DNA of 64,000 nucleotides from CAZYTX01 sp964650485 (GCA_964650485.1 CAZYTX010000011.1:1-64000); one strand, 5' to 3'. Shown: positions 1-9,732, numbered from the stretch's first letter. The notes: generated by a model from the letters alone, not told the origin. Made by a program: numbers and translations.

Positions 1-350
<350 letters not shown>

Positions 351-502
351 GAACTCGATTTGCAAGGACAGGCTCCTTGCGGGCCCGGCGCCATAAGCGC
401 CGACAGAGCCCGTATCAATTCACGTCGGCCTGCTATTTAGTTTTCAAAGAACAAAGCCCCCGGATGCCCCTCCGGCGGGTCGTTCAGCAAACGAGGTTAT
501 AA
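351..502 (-). other. Pre-16S rRNA leader
   Basis: This stretch lies between the predicted rRNA promoter and the mature 16S end. On the minus strand it contains TGTTCTTTGAAAACT (near 440-455), which resembles the boxA-type antitermination element of rRNA leaders. It also has two short inverted repeats (CAAGGA/TCCTTG near 363-379 and GGCGC/GCGCC near 387-402) that may belong to processing stems. No protein gene is seen here. Confidence 0.6.
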
Positions 503-530
503 ATAATATCAGAAAAAAAAATCTTGTCAA
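503..530 (-). promoter_or_regulatory. rRNA operon sigma70-type promoter
   Basis: On the minus strand a perfect -35 TTGACA (525-530) and a -10 TATTAT (503-508) are separated by 16 nt that include a run of nine T. Transcription would start near 496, about 146 nt before mature 16S. The near-consensus elements and position are what is expected of an rrn promoter. Confidence 0.8.
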
Positions 531-543
531 GGGCTTTGCAAAC

Positions 544-586
544 AAAAAAGACCCGGAACGGAAGACAGGTTTCCTTCTCGGGTCTT
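544..586 (-). terminator. Rho-independent terminator of the helicase gene
   Basis: The minus strand reads AAGACCCG, a loop of about 23 nt, CGGGTCTT and then a T run at 544-549. It sits 63 nt beyond the stop of the helicase-exonuclease gene and directly upstream of the rRNA promoter, so it would insulate the two transcription units. Confidence 0.75.
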
Positions 587-648
587 CGCTTTTCAATGAA
601 CCCTGCTTATTCCACCATTATTATATATAGCAGCATTCAATTTATTTG

Positions 649-3642
649 TCAAGACCTCGCTGAACTTTTTGCTGAACTTTTTTTGCCGCCTTTCTTGTTC
701 CTTCTCTTTGATGCCTTTTCAATGAGCTCGTCAAGCTTCCAGTCGAGCTTTATCTCCATGAGCCCGCCTTCCCGTCGCATGAACCGGAGCCAGCCCTTAG
801 AAAGCCCGTGCATGAAAAGTTCCCTGGTGATCTCCACGTCCTTTTTACAGTACTCCGTAACCAGGTCCATCCTCCCCTGCTTCACCCACTCCAGCGACTG
901 GAGCCCGTCCGCGGTCTTTGCCGAGCTCAGGGTGTGCTCTGCCAGGTGTGCCAGGCTCAAGCGGTACCCCAGCCGCCTGCGCAGGTCAGCCAGGATGTCG
1001 AAGGTGGCAAGGCACTGGATGGTGCCGTTGTCATAGGCCGAGAGCACCTTGTAATCGAACCCGAAAAGGTTGAACCCCACAACCAGGTCAGCGTGACTTA
1101 GTAGATCGAGCATCTCCTCCGCCCGGTCCTCCAGGAAGGTGTGCATCTCTCCAGAGAGGCTGTCCCACACCGCGGCTACTGCAAGGCCCATAAGGTGCGC
1201 GTTGCCCCAGCCTCCGACCTCTTCCGCGCCACGCCTGGTCTCGATGTCAAGCACCATCACCCTGGGCAAGGACTCCTCCCCGGGGCCCTCCTCCTCTCTC
1301 TCCTCCGGGAGAGAACCCTCCGGCGGCTGAGACTCCCCGGCTACGATCCATTTCCTTGCCTCCGGGGTGTCAAGGAGCATGGAAATGACCATGACCGCAG
1401 CCTCCTTGTCCAGCGGCTGGTTGCCGCTCCCGCACTTGGGCGAGTGGATGCAGGCCGGGCACCCGTCCTCGCAATCGCAGGTTTGTATAAGCGAAAGCGT
1501 CTCGAAAAGCAGCTCCTGGATGCGCTCGAAGCTCTGCTCGGAAAGGCCCACACCACCGGGGTAGCCGTCGTATATGAACACCGCGCCCTTTTCCACCTGG
1601 GGGTGCAGGGGCGTGCTTATGCCCCCTACGTCGTCCCGCTCACACAAGGCGAACAGGGGGAACAGGGCAATGGCCGCGTGCTCCAGGGCGTGTATCCCGC
1701 CCATGAAGTTAAGGCGCCTTCTTGCCACCGACCTTTGTATGAACTCGTCTATCTCTATCCACAGCCCCACCGTCTCGAAGGAGTAAGGGGGCAGGTCCAG
1801 ATCGTGCACGGATATGCGCTCTCCCGAGTAGACCCTCTTCTTCTCGTAACCCGTTACCATCTCGGTGACCCTGAGCTCGCCTAATCTCACCACGAAGTTC
1901 TTTATCGGCTTGCTCCTCTTTATCGAGAGTATCTCCGTTTCCTTCTTTCTTTGGGGCATGGTGTAGTAGTTCACGTTCACCGGCCTGGCAAACAGGTTCT
2001 TTTTTGCAAGGTCCAGCCGCGTGACCTGGTACTGGCTGGCCCGGTGCAGGTACACGGCCCCCGGGTGGCCCTCGCTGTACACCCTGTTCCCGTCAAGGCT
2101 CCCTATCACCCTGGGTTTCTTGTCCTTGGGCTGGCCCCTCCTCTGTTCCTCGAAAATGGTGTAGCCCTCCCCTATGCCGCGGATGTTGACCTCACGCTGA
2201 GGGTAACGGCGCATCGAGTGCCAGGTGCCCACGTCAACAGAGCGAACCACCTTCCCATCGTTCTCCAGCGCGGATAGCGCCTCCATGCCCTTCCGGTCCC
2301 CGAGCCAGATATCATCGCGCGTAAGGGGCGACTCCGCGGCCGCGCATGTAAGGTGCGCCTCCAGTATGGGACGGTTGCCCGGGTCTATGATCGCGGGCTC
2401 GAACCCGCTTTTAAAGAACACCTGCGGGTGCTTCATGAAGTACTGGTCGAGCGCGTCCTGGCCGGCTATGAGCACTACGAGGGAGTCGCGGTCCTGCCTT
2501 CCCACCCGGCCTCCCCGCTGCCAGGTGGTGGTGATGGCCCCGGGGTATCCCACCAGTATGCACACGTCCAGCACGCCGATGTCTATGCCCATCTCCAGCG
2601 CCGAGGTGCTCACCACCCCTTTCAGTTCCCCGGAGAAGAGCTTGTGCTCGATCTCTCGGCGTTCCTCCGGCAGGTACCCGGCCCGGTATGCGCTTATGTA
2701 TCTCGCGAGCTTGGGCTCCGCCTGGGTTGACCATGCATAGATGAGCTCGGTGGTCTTTCTGGCCTTGGTGAAAACTATTGAGGCCAGGTCCTTTTTCACC
2801 GCGTGACGGAGCAGCCTCGATCCCACCGTGGACGAGGACAGCTTCTGCGGGTTGATGAAGAGGAAGTGCCGGCCGGCCCGGGGGGCCCCGTTCTTGTCAA
2901 CCACCTCCACCTCCCGGCCGATGAGCCTTGCGGCCAGCTCGCCCGGATTGCGGATGGTGGCGGAGGACGCGATCACCCTGGGGCTGGACCCGTACATGGC
3001 GGCAACTCGCAAAAGCCTCCTCAACACGTGGGCCACGTGAGAGCCGAACACCCCCCTGTAGGTGTGGACCTCGTCAAGCACCACGTACCTCAGGGTCTTG
3101 AAGAACCGCTCCCACTTGGGGTGATATGCCAGCATGGCCATGTGCACCATGTCCGGGTTGGTTATCACCACCTGGGGAGGCTGGTTCCTGATCTTGCGCC
3201 TCTTGTGGCCGGGCGTGTCACCGTCGTAGATATCGGCTTGTACCTTGTCTGCAAGGCCCGCGGCCCCGGCGAGCTCCCTGAACGCGCCCAACTGGTCCTG
3301 CTCCAGGGCCTTGATAGGAAAGACGTAGAGCGAGCGGGAATCCGGGTCGGCCGCGGCGGAGTGCATCACCGGCAGGTTGTAGCACAGCGTCTTCCCCGAG
3401 GGGGTGGGGGTGACCACCACCACATCTTTGCCCGAGAGTGCCTTGTTGACTGACCGGGACTGGTGAGAGTAGAGTCTTTCAAGCCCCATGCGCGCGAGCG
3501 CTTTTTTCAAGCGGGGGTTAAGCTCCTCGGGGATATCCTCTAAATCAGGGGGCTGCCCGGGTATGTCCTCGCGATGGGCGACCTCGGGCCCTATCTCCCT
3601 GTGGCGTGCGACATCATTTATGTAGTCCTCGACAAGACTCAT
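649..3642 (-). CDS. DEAD/DEAH-box helicase with DUF1998 fused to a DEDD 3'-5' exonuclease domain
   Basis: 997 residues. An N-terminal superfamily 2 helicase has a Walker A-like TPTPSGKT (78-85) and DEVH (190-193). A MrfA/YprA-type DUF1998 region follows, with clustered cysteines (CDCEDGCPAC...C) that in this family bind zinc. The C-terminal 200 residues (about 794-997) form a separate RNase H-like exonuclease with D799 and E801 (LDIE), N858/D863 (NLFGFD) and Y931/D935 (YCKKD), i.e. the DEDDy pattern. In Bacillus, MrfA (helicase) and MrfB (DEDD exonuclease) are separate proteins that act in mitomycin C repair, so a joined DNA-repair nuclease is inferred. It ends in a Lys/Ser-rich tail. The gene follows the acyl-CoA synthetase gene after 31 nt. 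No strong ribosome site precedes the ATG. Confidence 0.88.
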   Translation of the reverse strand: MSLVEDYINDVARHREIGPEVAHREDIPGQPPDLEDIPEELNPRLKKALARMGLERLYSHQSRSVNKALSGKDVVVVTPTPSGKTLCYNLPVMHSAAADPDSRSLYVFPIKALEQDQLGAFRELAGAAGLADKVQADIYDGDTPGHKRRKIRNQPPQVVITNPDMVHMAMLAYHPKWERFFKTLRYVVLDEVHTYRGVFGSHVAHVLRRLLRVAAMYGSSPRVIASSATIRNPGELAARLIGREVEVVDKNGAPRAGRHFLFINPQKLSSSTVGSRLLRHAVKKDLASIVFTKARKTTELIYAWSTQAEPKLARYISAYRAGYLPEERREIEHKLFSGELKGVVSTSALEMGIDIGVLDVCILVGYPGAITTTWQRGGRVGRQDRDSLVVLIAGQDALDQYFMKHPQVFFKSGFEPAIIDPGNRPILEAHLTCAAAESPLTRDDIWLGDRKGMEALSALENDGKVVRSVDVGTWHSMRRYPQREVNIRGIGEGYTIFEEQRRGQPKDKKPRVIGSLDGNRVYSEGHPGAVYLHRASQYQVTRLDLAKKNLFARPVNVNYYTMPQRKKETEILSIKRSKPIKNFVVRLGELRVTEMVTGYEKKRVYSGERISVHDLDLPPYSFETVGLWIEIDEFIQRSVARRRLNFMGGIHALEHAAIALFPLFALCERDDVGGISTPLHPQVEKGAVFIYDGYPGGVGLSEQSFERIQELLFETLSLIQTCDCEDGCPACIHSPKCGSGNQPLDKEAAVMVISMLLDTPEARKWIVAGESQPPEGSLPEEREEEGPGEESLPRVMVLDIETRRGAEEVGGWGNAHLMGLAVAAVWDSLSGEMHTFLEDRAEEMLDLLSHADLVVGFNLFGFDYKVLSAYDNGTIQCLATFDILADLRRRLGYRLSLAHLAEHTLSSAKTADGLQSLEWVKQGRMDLVTEYCKKDVEITRELFMHGLSKGWLRFMRREGGLMEIKLDWKLDELIEKASKRRNKKGGKKSSAKSSARS

Positions 3643-3673
3643 GCATTATCTATTTTATATAAGGACCCCCCTT

Positions 3674-5554
3674 TTAGCCCATGCTCTCTCCGAACATTGC
3701 CACGTCGGCCTCTGATCCCTCGACCTGAATGAGCCCGGAGTTTATCCCGGTCATGGCGTCAATCTTTCCCTCGATGAGCTTGCGGAGGGCCACGTCGGTC
3801 ATCTTTACCACGGCCTTTGCATCGGGGTCCTTTCCCTCCTTGACCTCGATCTTGCCGTTGTCTATGGTGAATGTCGCCGCTCCCGAGGTGTTCCCGAATA
3901 TCTCGTATGCGACCTTTGTCTTCAGTCCCCCGGCCTTCTGGGGGTTGAACCTTCCGGACATGCCCTTCCACACCAGCTCCAGTGGAATGGGGTCCACCTT
4001 CTCGTCCGCGCTGAAGATGCCTTTGCCCTCGCGCAGGTGCCGCTTCAAGGACTTTCCAATGGCGCTGGAGGGAATCCCCAGCACGAACTCGACCTCCTTT
4101 GGCACCTTGTACCCGGCCAGGTTCTTCCTGCAGTGCTCGATGATGGGCTCGGGAGCGAGCTCGTGCCCTATCTTTGGCACCACGAAGGCCTTGACCTCCT
4201 CGCCGGCCATGTCGTCGGGCACCCCTATCACAGCCACGTCGTGCACACCCGGCACCTGGCTTATGACCTCCTCTATCTCCTTGGGATAGATGTTCTCGCC
4301 GCCCTTTATTATCATGTCCTTCTCCCGGTCCACTATGTAGAAGAACCCTTCCTCGTCCATCTTGCCGATATCCCCGGTATGCAGCCACCCGTCTCTCAGG
4401 TTCTTCTTGGTCTCCTCATCTTTGCCAAAGTACTCCTTCATCACAGCGTCGCCCCTGATGACTATCTCTCCCTCCTGTTCTGGCCCAAGGATGTTCCCCT
4501 CTTCGTCCATGATGGCCACTTCCTGGCCGTCCAGGGCCTGTCCAATGGAGCCGATCTTCTTCTTGCCGCCCCTCCTGTGCAGGGTGCTGGCCACGGTGGC
4601 CTCGGTAAGACCGTACCCCTCCAGCAGCTCCATGCCGTACTCCTTCTCGAACTGGTTGATGGTCTCCACCGGCATGGGCGCAGCTCCCACCACTCCGAAG
4701 CGGAGCGACGACAGGTCGTGCTCCTTTACCTTGTCCTTGGCCTCGAGCAGTATCTTGTACACCTTGGGGACAGCGGAGAAGAACTCGGGCTTCTCCTGCT
4801 CCACCGTGGGCCCGAACTCGCGCACGCTGAACTTCTTTAAAAGCGCCACCTTGAGGCCCCGGTTGACAGCGCTCACCAGGCTCATCATGGCGTTCACGTG
4901 GAACAGCGGCAGGAATATGAGGGCCACGTGCTGGATGTCCTCGTCCTCCTCCTCGGGCTTGGTCAAAGCCTTGCGCAGCCCCTCCATGGTTGAGACCACG
5001 TTCTTGTGGGTGAGAAGCGCGCCCTTTGGCTTGCCCGTGGTCCCGGAGGTGTAGAATATGAATGCCAGGTCCTCGGGGGCCACGTCCGCGGGCTCCATGT
5101 CCGCGCTCTCCTTTTCCAAAAGCTCCGAGTACTTGAGGTTGTCTTCCTTTACCTCGTCTCCTATCTCGATCACGTGCTCGATGGTCTCGAACCTGTCGCG
5201 CACCGTGTCCACCACCCCGGTCAGGGCGCTCTCGGTAATGAGCACCTTGCCCTTGGAGTCGTTCACCTGGTAGAGCAGCTCATCCGGGGTGAGCTGGTTG
5301 TTCACCGGCCCTGCCACCGCTCCCAGCTTGGACGCGGCAAAGCATGACACCAGGTGCTCGGGCCGGTTGGTGAGGTGCACGTAAACAACGTCGCCCTTGC
5401 CGACGCCCAGCTTCTTCAGGGCGTTCGCCAGCCTGCTCGATCGCTCGTCGAACTCCTTGTAAGTCACGTACTCGCCGTAGAAGGCGATGTAGACCCAGTC
5501 CGGGGTCTGCGAGACCCGCTCCGCCAGCATCTCGTTCATGTTCTTTACGGCCAT
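3674..5554 (-). CDS. Long-chain acyl-CoA synthetase (AMP-binding) with C-terminal SCP2 sterol-carrier domain
   Basis: 626 residues. The ANL-superfamily adenylating domain shows the phosphate loop YTSGTTGKPKG (about 170-180), the EGYGLTEAT motif, GWLHTGDIG, and a C-terminal lysine loop (IGKSLKRH). It would activate a fatty or other carboxylic acid to its CoA thioester. After about residue 515 comes a region ending in the pattern of an SCP2 lipid-transfer fold (MTDVALRKLIEGK, then GLIQVEGS). The two activities are joined in one chain, perhaps to hand hydrophobic substrates to the synthetase. A strong AAGGAGGGA ribosome site precedes the ATG. The substrate cannot be read from sequence. Confidence 0.9.
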   Translation of the reverse strand: MAVKNMNEMLAERVSQTPDWVYIAFYGEYVTYKEFDERSSRLANALKKLGVGKGDVVYVHLTNRPEHLVSCFAASKLGAVAGPVNNQLTPDELLYQVNDSKGKVLITESALTGVVDTVRDRFETIEHVIEIGDEVKEDNLKYSELLEKESADMEPADVAPEDLAFIFYTSGTTGKPKGALLTHKNVVSTMEGLRKALTKPEEEDEDIQHVALIFLPLFHVNAMMSLVSAVNRGLKVALLKKFSVREFGPTVEQEKPEFFSAVPKVYKILLEAKDKVKEHDLSSLRFGVVGAAPMPVETINQFEKEYGMELLEGYGLTEATVASTLHRRGGKKKIGSIGQALDGQEVAIMDEEGNILGPEQEGEIVIRGDAVMKEYFGKDEETKKNLRDGWLHTGDIGKMDEEGFFYIVDREKDMIIKGGENIYPKEIEEVISQVPGVHDVAVIGVPDDMAGEEVKAFVVPKIGHELAPEPIIEHCRKNLAGYKVPKEVEFVLGIPSSAIGKSLKRHLREGKGIFSADEKVDPIPLELVWKGMSGRFNPQKAGGLKTKVAYEIFGNTSGAATFTIDNGKIEVKEGKDPDAKAVVKMTDVALRKLIEGKIDAMTGINSGLIQVEGSEADVAMFGESMG

Positions 5555-5758
5555 GTCCTTGTCCCTCCTTTTGAGTCCCTTGCATAAATAATGGTGGCAA
5601 AAACTTTTCGCCTTGTTCCGCAGACCAGATCATACAAAACTTTTATGAGGATAATCAAGTCCTAAAAAAATGAACCACATAGCCGGTTTGGCCTTGACAA
5701 ATGTATACCATTATCATAGAGAGACAAGAACAGGAAGGAAGGGAAGTGTATCAATCCC

Positions 5759-6238
5759 ATGAAGAAAAAGATTGCCGCGGTCCTTTTTTTGGTCCCCTTG
5801 TTTATACTGGGCACGGTATTGGCCTGCCGGCCCAGCGGGAGCGACAATGACTACTACTGCTACGGCTATGACTACACAGCAAGCGGGACCTACATATATG
5901 CGGGAGACACCATAACCTTCACAACCGATTACAACCAGATCGGGTGTAAAGAAGGAGGGACATACCTTGGCACGGCCTCCCTGCCGGTGGTGGAGCTGAG
6001 CGGGTCCACCCTTGTGTGGCTGGAGGAGGAAGATCAGCGCATAACGTGGCAAAGGGACCCGCCCGGAGACCCGGCAAGCGTAGTGGGAGTGTGGAGCAGC
6101 TATCTCGGAGGCGAGATACAATGGAGGCTCACCTTGGAGGAGGACCTCGATTTCGAGGTCTACATACCGTGCTACAGGACCCAGTCGTGGTGCATGGACT
6201 CTTCGGAGCAGTCCGCGGCCCTGGTGATCAATCCTTGA
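5759..6238 (+). CDS. Small predicted lipoprotein of unknown function
   Basis: 159 residues. A signal peptide with a hydrophobic core (AAVLFLVPLFILGTV) ends in LAC, giving a lipidated Cys near residue 23. The mature part is Tyr/Asp-rich at its start, then largely beta-like with several paired cysteines (GCKEGG, PCYRTQSWC). No known domain was recognised. A TTGACA box lies at 5694-5699 upstream, without a clear -10. The 3' end overlaps the end of the convergent M3 peptidase gene by 11 nt, so the two mRNAs are complementary there. Confidence 0.7.
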   Translation: MKKKIAAVLFLVPLFILGTVLACRPSGSDNDYYCYGYDYTASGTYIYAGDTITFTTDYNQIGCKEGGTYLGTASLPVVELSGSTLVWLEEEDQRITWQRDPPGDPASVVGVWSSYLGGEIQWRLTLEEDLDFEVYIPCYRTQSWCMDSSEQSAALVINP

Positions 6239-7937
6239 TGATCCCCCTTACCAGCGGCTCGAGCGTTTCCCTGCTCATGTCGAACTTTATCCCTGCCGCG
6301 GAGAACAGCTCTGGCAGCGGCCTTGACCCGCCCAGGGAGAGCGCCTTCCTGTAGTCATCGAGCTCTGCCCGGCCTTCCTTCCTCGCCCTTTCCCACACCT
6401 GCAAAGCCCCCACCTGGGCGATGCCGTACTCGATGTAGTAAAAAGGCGACTGGAAGATGTGGGACTGCCTGTGCCACTCGTACTCGCGCGCCCGCTCGTA
6501 ACCCGAGAATTCCTCGATCCCGCCGAACCTCTGGCGCAGCTCCAGCCACGCCCCTGCCCTCTGATCGCGGGAGTGGCCCGGCCGGGTGTAGAGCCAGTGC
6601 TGGAACGCGTCCACGCAGGCTATCCAGCAAAAGAGCGACACCACCTGCTCGGCATGACGGTCCCTGGAGCGGGCCGCATCCTCCGCAGAGTAGAAGCATT
6701 CCAGGTGTTCGCCGCCAAGGAGCTCCATGCTCATTGAGGCCACCTCCGCGAACTCTATGGGGGCCTCCCGAAAGAACACCAGCGGCTCGTCCCTGCTCTC
6801 CAGGGTGTGGAAGGCGTGGCCAGACTCGTGCAAAAGCATGCGCACGTCGTGGTCGAGCCCCGCGGCGTTTGCAAAGATAAACGGCAGCCGGTGCTCCTCC
6901 AAAGGGTAACTGTACGCTCCCGGGGCCTTGCCCTTCCTGCTTTCGAGGTCCATGAGACCGGAGTCGTCCAGGAAGCGAAAGCGCCCGCCCAGCTCCGGGT
7001 GCAGGCGCTGGAATATCTTCATGCAGCCCTGTACGAGCTCGTCCGCCTTTTCAAAGGGCTTCAAGGCCGGCCTGCCCCCGGGGTCGGCACGCAGGTCCCA
7101 GGGACGCAGCACTGATAGACCCATGCGGGTGCGCCTCTGCTCTTGCATCTTTCGGTAAAGCGGCGCCACGCAATCCTCCACCGCCCGGTGAAAGGACTCG
7201 CACTCCGCCACCCCGTAGTCGAAGCGCTTCATCTTCTTCATCGAGTAGTCGCGGAAGTTCTCGAAGCCGGCGTTATGCGCTATCTCCCGCCTTGTCTCAA
7301 GCATCTTATCGAAGAGCTTCTCGATCTCCCCGCAGTCATCAAGCCTCCGGTTCACCACCTTCTCCCAGGCGTCTTTCCTCTGCTCGCGGTCTGGAAGCTC
7401 CAGGTACCAGGCCATCTGCTGCAGGGTTTGCTCAGCGCCCTCGTGCTCCACTGTCATGGCCCCCGTGATCTTCTGGTAGTTCTGCGAGAGCTTTTCATCG
7501 CGTGTCTGAAGCGGTATATTCTCTTGCCTGAATAAGCTGGTCTCGTTTTCAAGGTCGCGCAGGAGAACGAAGTAGCGGTCTCGGTCCAGGTCTTTTAAGC
7601 CGGGGGAGGCAAGCAGCTTGTTTGCAAGCTTGTGATTCAAGGGCTTGATCTTCGGCTCCACCTCCTCGATGAATTGGAGGAATGCCGCCTCCCGCTCGCG
7701 GTCGTCTGTCTGGCAGGTCATGCGGATGTAGCGGAGAGCGCCTTCCTGGGAGATGGCCGCGTAAAGCTCGCTCCACTTCAATAGCCAGTCTTCGATGCTC
7801 CGAGGGGATCCGATGTCCTCGTTCAGCAGGCCCTCGAAAAGCAAGGCCACCTGGTCCGGGTCCCCCAGGTCCGCCTGCTCGGGCACAAAGCTCCTCTCAA
7901 ACCCGGGCTCGACCTTTTCCGTTATGCACTCCATCAT
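6228..7937 (-). CDS. pepF: M3-family oligoendopeptidase F-like metallopeptidase
   Basis: 569 residues, the usual size for PepF/M3 enzymes. The zinc motif HESGH starts at residue 370. The third ligand is expected in the EFAEVASMSMELL segment (E-x3-S-M-x-ME type), as in thimet-like peptidases. It is probably cytoplasmic and cleaves short peptides. The start codon overlaps the stop of the upstream FAD oxidoreductase gene (ATGA), so the genes are translationally coupled. It is the last gene of the sppA-thx-oxidoreductase-pepF run. Confidence 0.9.
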   Translation of the reverse strand: MMECITEKVEPGFERSFVPEQADLGDPDQVALLFEGLLNEDIGSPRSIEDWLLKWSELYAAISQEGALRYIRMTCQTDDREREAAFLQFIEEVEPKIKPLNHKLANKLLASPGLKDLDRDRYFVLLRDLENETSLFRQENIPLQTRDEKLSQNYQKITGAMTVEHEGAEQTLQQMAWYLELPDREQRKDAWEKVVNRRLDDCGEIEKLFDKMLETRREIAHNAGFENFRDYSMKKMKRFDYGVAECESFHRAVEDCVAPLYRKMQEQRRTRMGLSVLRPWDLRADPGGRPALKPFEKADELVQGCMKIFQRLHPELGGRFRFLDDSGLMDLESRKGKAPGAYSYPLEEHRLPFIFANAAGLDHDVRMLLHESGHAFHTLESRDEPLVFFREAPIEFAEVASMSMELLGGEHLECFYSAEDAARSRDRHAEQVVSLFCWIACVDAFQHWLYTRPGHSRDQRAGAWLELRQRFGGIEEFSGYERAREYEWHRQSHIFQSPFYYIEYGIAQVGALQVWERARKEGRAELDDYRKALSLGGSRPLPELFSAAGIKFDMSRETLEPLVRGIIKD

Positions 7938-9457
7938 TTCGCTCCCGGCATATCCAGGTCCGCGGGCCCCAAGCCCTGGAGCGCGGCCTCCGCTGCCCTT
8001 ATGCCGCTCAGCATGGCGGTGGGCGCCCCTCCCATGAAAAGGGGCGAGTATGCCTGATACCCGGCCATGTAAAGCCCCTCCAGGGGGGTGCGCACCATCT
8101 CCCGGGGGCTAAGGTCCTGGCCGCTTTGATAGTCCCAGGACCATCCTGCCACTGCACCCTCGCTCCTGCCCGCTCTCTCCTCGAAGGTCAGGGGGGTGGC
8201 CACGTCCACCACCTGCACCGCGCCTGCCAGGCCGGGCACAACCTTTTCCGCCTCATCCACCAGGGCCTTTGCCAACTCCATCTTGTAGAGGTGGTACTCA
8301 GCACTCCTCCTGCCCGGCGCCGGCCTGTACCTTGCAAAGTGCGAGTGAAGAGCCTCGGTGCGAATCACCAGCACAGCCTTTCCCGGAGGGGCAAGGGAAG
8401 GGTCATCCCTGCTCCACAGGCAAAGCTCGAGCTCCTGACCGGCCAGGTCCTGTGGATTGACCTGTTTCCCGGACCACTCCGGCGCTTTGGCGGCGCCTTC
8501 CCTCCTGTATATGATCCTGCCGGCCTGATCGAACGCGGAGAGGTCAGCCGATTTTGTGTCCAGGCCCAGGCTCACCTGGATGTTGGACCCGGTCAGCGGC
8601 GCCTTCATTACCTTTTCGTAAACGTTGCCCGGTGCCTGGCCCGGTGAAAGCAGGGAGGCGAATGTTGACCTGTAGTCGGCGTTGGATACAACCACCGGCG
8701 CGTGTATCTCGGCGCCGTCCGCGAGGCATGCGCCCAGGACCTTTCCATTCCCTGTTTTAATCCCGGCCGCAGCCACGTGCATGATCCTTTGCTCGCGCTC
8801 CGGCGCCTGGCCGGTCACTGCCTGTGCAAGCATCTTGCAGAAGTGCGCCATTCCTCCCCGTGGATACCAGATCCCCTGCGCGCTCATCAGGTCCCACGTG
8901 GCCGCGAGCAGTGGCAGGCCGGCATAAGGCTCCTGCGTGCCCAAGGACCCCAGTATGCGCCTGAGCCTCGGTTCATTGGTGATGCGTGCAAGGTACTGGC
9001 TGGCCGGCGTTCTCGCGGCCTCTTCCAGCAGGGCCCCGGAACCCGCGTCTTCAGGGTCCTGCATGGCTTGCGCGATCCTGCCGGTGTGTTCAAAGAAGCT
9101 GGCTATGCCGTCCGCGTCCCCGGGGAAGAGCTTTGCAAGCTCCTGTTTCTCTTCCGGGGGATCAAGGCTTAAGGGCACGTCCATGGAGAAGGCCCTTACC
9201 CGGTAGTGGACCCTGGTGAGCTCGAGCTCTTCTTTGCACCCGATTCGGGCAAGGACCTTTTTCACCAACTGCGGGGAGCTGAAACCCGTGGGCCCCATGG
9301 GGAAGGTGCAGCCTTTCCTCGAGAACACGTTGGCAGTGCCCCCGGGGTGCGGGCTTCTCTCCACCACCAGCACGTCCAGACCCTGGTTCAACATGCAGGC
9401 CGCGGCTACCAGGCCCCCGACCCCTGCGCCGATCACTACCGCGTCAAAGGTGTTCAT
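7934..9457 (-). CDS. FAD-dependent phytoene desaturase-like oxidoreductase
   Basis: 507 residues. The N-terminal dinucleotide-binding motif GAGVGGLVAAACMLNQG is followed by ERSPHPGG, typical of the amine oxidase/phytoene desaturase/carotenoid isomerase superfamily. The C-terminal FAD contact resembles GLYMAGYQAYSPLFMGG. Members oxidise or isomerise carotenoids, retinoids or related polyenes; no carotenoid synthesis genes are nearby, so the substrate is unknown. The stop overlaps the pepF start by four bases. Confidence 0.85.
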   Translation of the reverse strand: MNTFDAVVIGAGVGGLVAAACMLNQGLDVLVVERSPHPGGTANVFSRKGCTFPMGPTGFSSPQLVKKVLARIGCKEELELTRVHYRVRAFSMDVPLSLDPPEEKQELAKLFPGDADGIASFFEHTGRIAQAMQDPEDAGSGALLEEAARTPASQYLARITNEPRLRRILGSLGTQEPYAGLPLLAATWDLMSAQGIWYPRGGMAHFCKMLAQAVTGQAPEREQRIMHVAAAGIKTGNGKVLGACLADGAEIHAPVVVSNADYRSTFASLLSPGQAPGNVYEKVMKAPLTGSNIQVSLGLDTKSADLSAFDQAGRIIYRREGAAKAPEWSGKQVNPQDLAGQELELCLWSRDDPSLAPPGKAVLVIRTEALHSHFARYRPAPGRRSAEYHLYKMELAKALVDEAEKVVPGLAGAVQVVDVATPLTFEERAGRSEGAVAGWSWDYQSGQDLSPREMVRTPLEGLYMAGYQAYSPLFMGGAPTAMLSGIRAAEAALQGLGPADLDMPGAK

Positions 9458-9526
9458 GAGATTACAAACAAAGCGTATGCACGGGGGTGGTGCCCTCCGG
9501 GTCCCACATTCCCGCCAAAGGAGCGA

Positions 9527-9634
9527 TCAAGAGGAGGAGCGGCTTTTCTTTTTGAGCCGTTTTCTGGGCCTGGTCTTTCCGAAAGTGCCCCGCCAGAGCT
9601 TGCCCTTCCTGGATTTCCTGTCTCCTTTGCCCAT
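9527..9634 (-). CDS. thx: 30S ribosomal protein THX-like (35 residues)
   Basis: A 35-residue, strongly basic peptide beginning MGKGDRKSRKGKLWRGTFGK and continuing TRPRKRLKKK. This matches the start of Thermus Thx (MGKGDRRTRRGKIWRG...) nearly residue for residue. THX inserts near the head of the 30S subunit and stabilises 16S rRNA. The open frame extends upstream to 9709, but the family start and a GGAGGG ribosome site about 10 nt upstream support the ATG at 9634. It lies between sppA and the oxidoreductase gene on the same strand. Confidence 0.85.
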   Translation of the reverse strand: MGKGDRKSRKGKLWRGTFGKTRPRKRLKKKSRSSS

Positions 9635-9732
9635 CTGGTCCATGCCCTCCGAAACTTCAGTAACGAATATTTTACCAGCGGCACTGATCCGGTCAAGCAC
9701 CCATGCCAACGCGGGCTGCCGGATTCAACACG

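Noticed and set aside
524..1036. Plus-strand frame of 170 codons opposite the helicase-exonuclease gene
   Set aside because: It is the antisense shadow of a well-supported coding region, with Ser/Arg/Pro-biased composition; the same holds for many long opposite-strand frames in this GC-rich window.
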